The notes under the pieces were generated by a model. The model was not told the origin of the DNA. It was given only the letters and a program-made list of their open reading frames with translations, and searched no databases. From Planomonospora parontospora (GTDB taxonomy: Bacteria > Actinomycetota > Actinomycetes > Streptosporangiales > Streptosporangiaceae): a stretch of DNA of 64,000 bases. Location: the NCBI GenBank assembly GCA_014647935.1, contig BMQD01000006.1:186001-250000 (forward strand), written 5' to 3'. A program made the translations under genes and the position numbers. Below are positions 61,323 through 64,000 of this stretch, one piece after another (the stretch's first letter is position 1; every line of letters begins with the position of its first letter).

Positions 61323-62753
61323 GTTTCGGAGTGCTGGGGCCGCTGGCGGTGTGGACGGCTTCCGGCGAACGGGTGGCGGTCCCGGGACTGAAGGTCCGCG
61401 CCCTCCTGGCGGACCTGCTGGTGCACGAGGGGCGGCCGGTCCCGGCCGACCGGCTGATCGACGACCTGTGGGGCGACGACCGCCTGCCGGGCAACCCCTC
61501 GGGGGCGCTGTCGGCCAAGGTCTCGCAGCTGCGCCGGATACTGGAGGACGCCGAGCCGGGCGGCCGGGAACTGGTGGCGCACCACCCGGCGGGCTACCTG
61601 CTGAGGGCCGACACCGACGCCGACGGCTTCCTCGCCCTGCTGACCGAGGCGGGCCGTACCGGCGACCCGCATGCCAGGTCCGGACTGCTGTCCGAGGCGC
61701 TGGCGGCGTGGCGCGGCCCGGCTGACCGAGCAGTGGCTGGCCGCGCAGGAGGACCGGGCGGAGGTACGGCTGGCGCTGGGCGAGCACGTCGTCGAACCGG
61801 TCGCCGAGCTGACCGGGCTGCTGCGCACCGCTCCGGGGCTGCGGCTCCTGGCCACCAGCCAGGAGCCGCTCGCCCTGGCCGGCGAGGTGGTCTGGAGCGT
61901 CCCGCCCCTGGAGGTGCCGGACGGGACCGCCGATCTCGCGGCGCTGGAACTGGCGGCGACGAGGGTCCGGGCGCTGGGCGTGCGGGGCCTGGTCGAGCGG
62001 CTGGACGACCGGTTCCGGCTGCTGGAGTCCGTGGCCGCCTACTGCCTCGACCGGCTCCAGGAGGCCGGGGAACTGGACCGGGTACGGCGGCGGCACCTCC
62101 TGCACCACATCGGGTTCGCCGAGCGGACCGAGGCGCACCTGCGCGGCCCCGGCCAGCGGCGGTGGCTGCGGCGGCTCGACGCCGAGGCCGCCAACCTACG
62201 CGCCGCGCTCAACACCGCGGTCAGGGAGGCCGACGCCGAGGGTGCGCTGCGCCTCGCCGTCGCGCTGGCCTGGTACCGGTTCCTGCGCGGCAGGCTGACC
62301 GAGGCCCGGCGCTCCCTGTCCGCCGCGCTGACCACCGGCGCGGACGGTCCCACCGCACTGACCACCCGTGCGGACGGCTCCGCCGCGCTGGCCGGCGCGT
62401 GCGACGGCGCCGCCCCGGCCCTCGCGCCGCCCACCTCCCGTTCCGTCACCGCGCTCCGTGCCGCGGCCTTGGCCTGGGCCGCGGGCTTCGGGTTCCTCCA
62501 GGGCGACGTCGCCGACCGGGAGAGCCTGCGCGACGCGGCTCTGCGGTTGTACGAGGAGGCGGGCGATCCGGCCGGGCGCGCCAGAGCCCGGTGGTTCCCG
62601 GCCCACACCGCGATCGACCTGGGCGACCTGACCGTCGCCGAGGACCTGCTGGACCGGGTGCTGCGGGGCTTCCGCGCGGTCGGCGACCGGTGGGACACCG
62701 CCGCGGCCCTGGCCCCGGCCGCCTCCGGGCCCCTGGCGCGCGGCGCATCGTGA
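61322..62753 (+). pseudogene. Remnant of an AfsR/SARP-type BTAD-NB-ARC-TPR regulator
   Basis: The sequence starts at about 61322 inside the first strand ([40 protein letters not shown]) without a start codon. It shows the SARP winged helix, then a frameshift near 61719, a piece of BTAD ([23 protein letters not shown]), a piece of NB-ARC ([38 protein letters not shown]), a GxP-like piece ([18 protein letters not shown]), and TPR-like ends ([62 protein letters not shown]). The P-loop and most of the ATPase are absent. Complete family members have about 900-1100 residues; about 470 remain. A gene in decay. Confidence 0.82.
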
Positions 62754-62790
62754 ACGAGGGGACGGCGATCGACTCGCCGTCCCCTCGTTC
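62752..62790. terminator. 17-bp hairpin at the end of the AfsR-like remnant
   Basis: Perfect stem 62752-62768 with 62774-62790, 5-base loop. It begins within the stop codon of the remnant. Confidence 0.75.
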
Positions 62791-62808
62791 CTCCACCGGT
62801 CACCGGCT

Positions 62809-62841
62809 CGCACGGGGCGGACACCGCGTCCGCCCCGTGCG
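62809..62841. terminator. 14-bp hairpin at the nrdJ 3' end
   Basis: Perfect stem 62809-62822 with 62828-62841, 5-base loop, five bases before the nrdJ stop codon position. With the neighbouring hairpin it forms a double terminator between convergent genes. Confidence 0.75.
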
Positions 62842-62846
62842 GGGAG

Positions 62847-64000
62847 TCAGCTGCAGCCGCTGGTGGAGCCGCAGCCCTCGCAGACGTAGCAGCTGCCGGC
62901 GGGACGCATCTTCGTGCCGCAGGTCATGCAGAGCGGCGCGTCGGCGGTGCGGCCCTGGTGGGACTCCAGGGAGCCGCCCCGGCCGGGCTCCTGCCGGGCC
63001 ACGGCCTGGGAGGCCGCTCCGGCCGCGGTCTCGGGAGCGGCCTCGGCACGCTGCTGGGGCTGCTCGATCGGGGCCGAGGTGGCCAGCTCGGCGATGACCT
63101 GCTCGGAGTGGACGGCGGCCGGGTCCTCACCGCGCTGCTGGGCGGCCCGCTCGGCGGCGGAGAAGACGCCGAGGGCGGCGCGCTCCTCGTAGGGCAGGTG
63201 GTCCAGGGCCAGCCGGCGGAAGATGTAGTCCACCACCGAGGAGGCCATCCGGATGTCCGGGTCGTCGGTCATGCCGGCCGGGTCGAACCGCATGTTGACG
63301 AACTTGCTGACGTAGGTCTCCAGCGGCACGCCGTACTGCAGGCCGATCGAGATGGCCACGGAGAAGGCGTCCATGACGCCCGCGAGGGTCGAGCCCTGCT
63401 TGGACATCTTCAGGAAGACCTCGCCGAGGCCGTCGTCGGGGTAGCACGAGGCGGTCATGTAGCCCTTGGCCCCGGCCACGGTGAAGCGGGTCGTGGTGCT
63501 GGGACGCTGGTTGGGCATCCGGCGGCGGGTCGGGCGGCTGATCTCCACCACCTTGACCTGCGGCTCGGCGGGGCCCTCCGCCTTCTCCGCCTTGTCCGCC
63601 TTCTCCTCGGCCTTCTTGCCCGAGGCGGAGAGCGGCTGGCCGACCTTGCAGTTGTCGCGGTAGACGGCCAGGGCCTTCAGGCCGAGCTTCCAGCCCTCGA
63701 GGTAGACCTGCTCGATGTCCTCGACGGTCGCGGACTCGGGCAGGTTGACGGTCTTGCTGATCGCCCCGGACAGGAACGGCTGGGTGGCGGCCATCATCCG
63801 GACGTGGCCCATCGGGGCGATGGCCCGCTCGCCCATGGCGCAGTCGAACACCTCGTAGTGCTCGGGCCGCAGGCCCGGCGCGTCGACGACGTGACCGTGC
63901 TCGGCGATGAACTCGACGATCGCCTCGATCTGCTCGCCGGGGTAGCCGAGCTTGTCCAGCGCCCGCGGGATCGTCTGGTTGACGATCTGCATGGAGCCGC
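62847..64000 (-). CDS. nrdJ: B12-dependent (class II) ribonucleotide reductase, C-terminal part
   Basis: The last about 384 residues of the protein are present; the 5' part lies beyond the window. They contain [84 protein letters not shown] (catalytic-barrel end of class II reductase), a charged linker with Lys/Glu/Ala repeats, [49 protein letters not shown], and the C-terminal zinc/redox motif [27 protein letters not shown]. The enzyme makes deoxyribonucleotides from ribonucleotides with adenosylcobalamin. The final Cys pairs are needed for reactivation of the active-site disulfide. Confidence 0.95.
   Translation of the reverse strand, partial: GSMQIVNQTIPRALDKLGYPGEQIEAIVEFIAEHGHVVDAPGLRPEHYEVFDCAMGERAIAPMGHVRMMAATQPFLSGAISKTVNLPESATVEDIEQVYLEGWKLGLKALAVYRDNCKVGQPLSASGKKAEEKADKAEKAEGPAEPQVKVVEISRPTRRRMPNQRPSTTTRFTVAGAKGYMTASCYPDDGLGEVFLKMSKQGSTLAGVMDAFSVAISIGLQYGVPLETYVSKFVNMRFDPAGMTDDPDIRMASSVVDYIFRRLALDHLPYEERAALGVFSAAERAAQQRGEDPAAVHSEQVIAELATSAPIEQPQQRAEAAPETAAGAASQAVARQEPGRGGSLESHQGRTADAPLCMTCGTKMRPAGSCYVCEGCGSTSGCS

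Noticed and set aside
61331..63097. Single long open frame of 588 codons over the AfsR-like remnant
   Set aside because: Only its first 130 codons are real coding sequence; afterwards the family sequence continues in another frame, showing a frameshift and not a long protein.

Overview
This window is high-GC actinobacterial chromosome. Codons end almost always in G or C, GTG and TTG starts are common, several mRNAs look leaderless, and the set of housekeeping genes is actinobacterial (DUF3145, a HrdB-type principal sigma factor with a long acidic/Ala-Lys-Pro N-terminus, ParC/ParE-type topoisomerase, DUF5998, a DUF7455-like protein, B12-dependent ribonucleotide reductase). The hrdB-parE-parC neighbourhood and the protein styles suggest Streptosporangiales (Streptosporangium/Nonomuraea-like); that placement is inference. 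I see no rRNA, tRNA, CRISPR array, insertion sequence or prophage.

Layout. 0-5.7 kb: the end of a DUF3145 gene, then an S8 subtilisin-like protease gene followed by three genes joined by 4-base ATGA overlaps: an ECF-like sigma factor, an unassigned 159-residue protein and a TPR-CHAT (caspase-like) protein. This is the best candidate for an undescribed regulated-proteolysis system. 5.6-12 kb: a coupled minus-strand trio (sulfurtransferase, alkaline-phosphatase-like phosphodiesterase, DUF5998), a GNAT/acyl-CoA-ligase fusion (PatA-like lysine acetyltransferase) and a PfkB sugar kinase. 12-19.5 kb: a two-component system with an ABC exporter, a RecQ helicase with a phosphoribosyltransferase-like tail, a lipoprotein and a GNAT enzyme. 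19.6-32 kb: the DNA topology and core transcription block (parC, carbonic anhydrase, parE, DUF7455-like protein, yaaA, hrdB) and a PAS-GAF-PP2C phosphatase.

32.7-39 kb: an unassigned conserved gene, the 5-oxoprolinase operon pxpABC, and a pnuC-nadR nicotinamide riboside salvage operon with a palindromic operator candidate. 39-46 kb: an AlkZ-like glycosylase and a four-gene oligopeptide ABC transporter with fused ATPases. 46-50.5 kb: a membrane-anchored tandem CbxX/CfqX AAA ATPase and a TPR-membrane protein with a split-barrel-like tail. 50.6-60.2 kb: an MFS exporter preceded by a tiny coupled leader ORF, DoxX, LtrA, a Cys-rich zinc protein, two very small basic proteins, a TetR regulator with its operator, a PAS/GAF histidine kinase and a PLP decarboxylase.

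60.2-62.8 kb is a gene graveyard: a frameshifted DHFR/RibD-like reductase, a flavin reductase without its 5' end, and an AfsR-like regulator reduced by several internal deletions. The two truncated genes meet head to head at about 61322, so their promoters and start codons are gone. The window closes inside nrdJ.

Two structural themes recur. Mini-ORFs overlap the start of the next gene by ATGA (before pxpC and before the MFS gene). Short tandem duplications include the stop codon of a gene (pxpC, nadR, ltrA).
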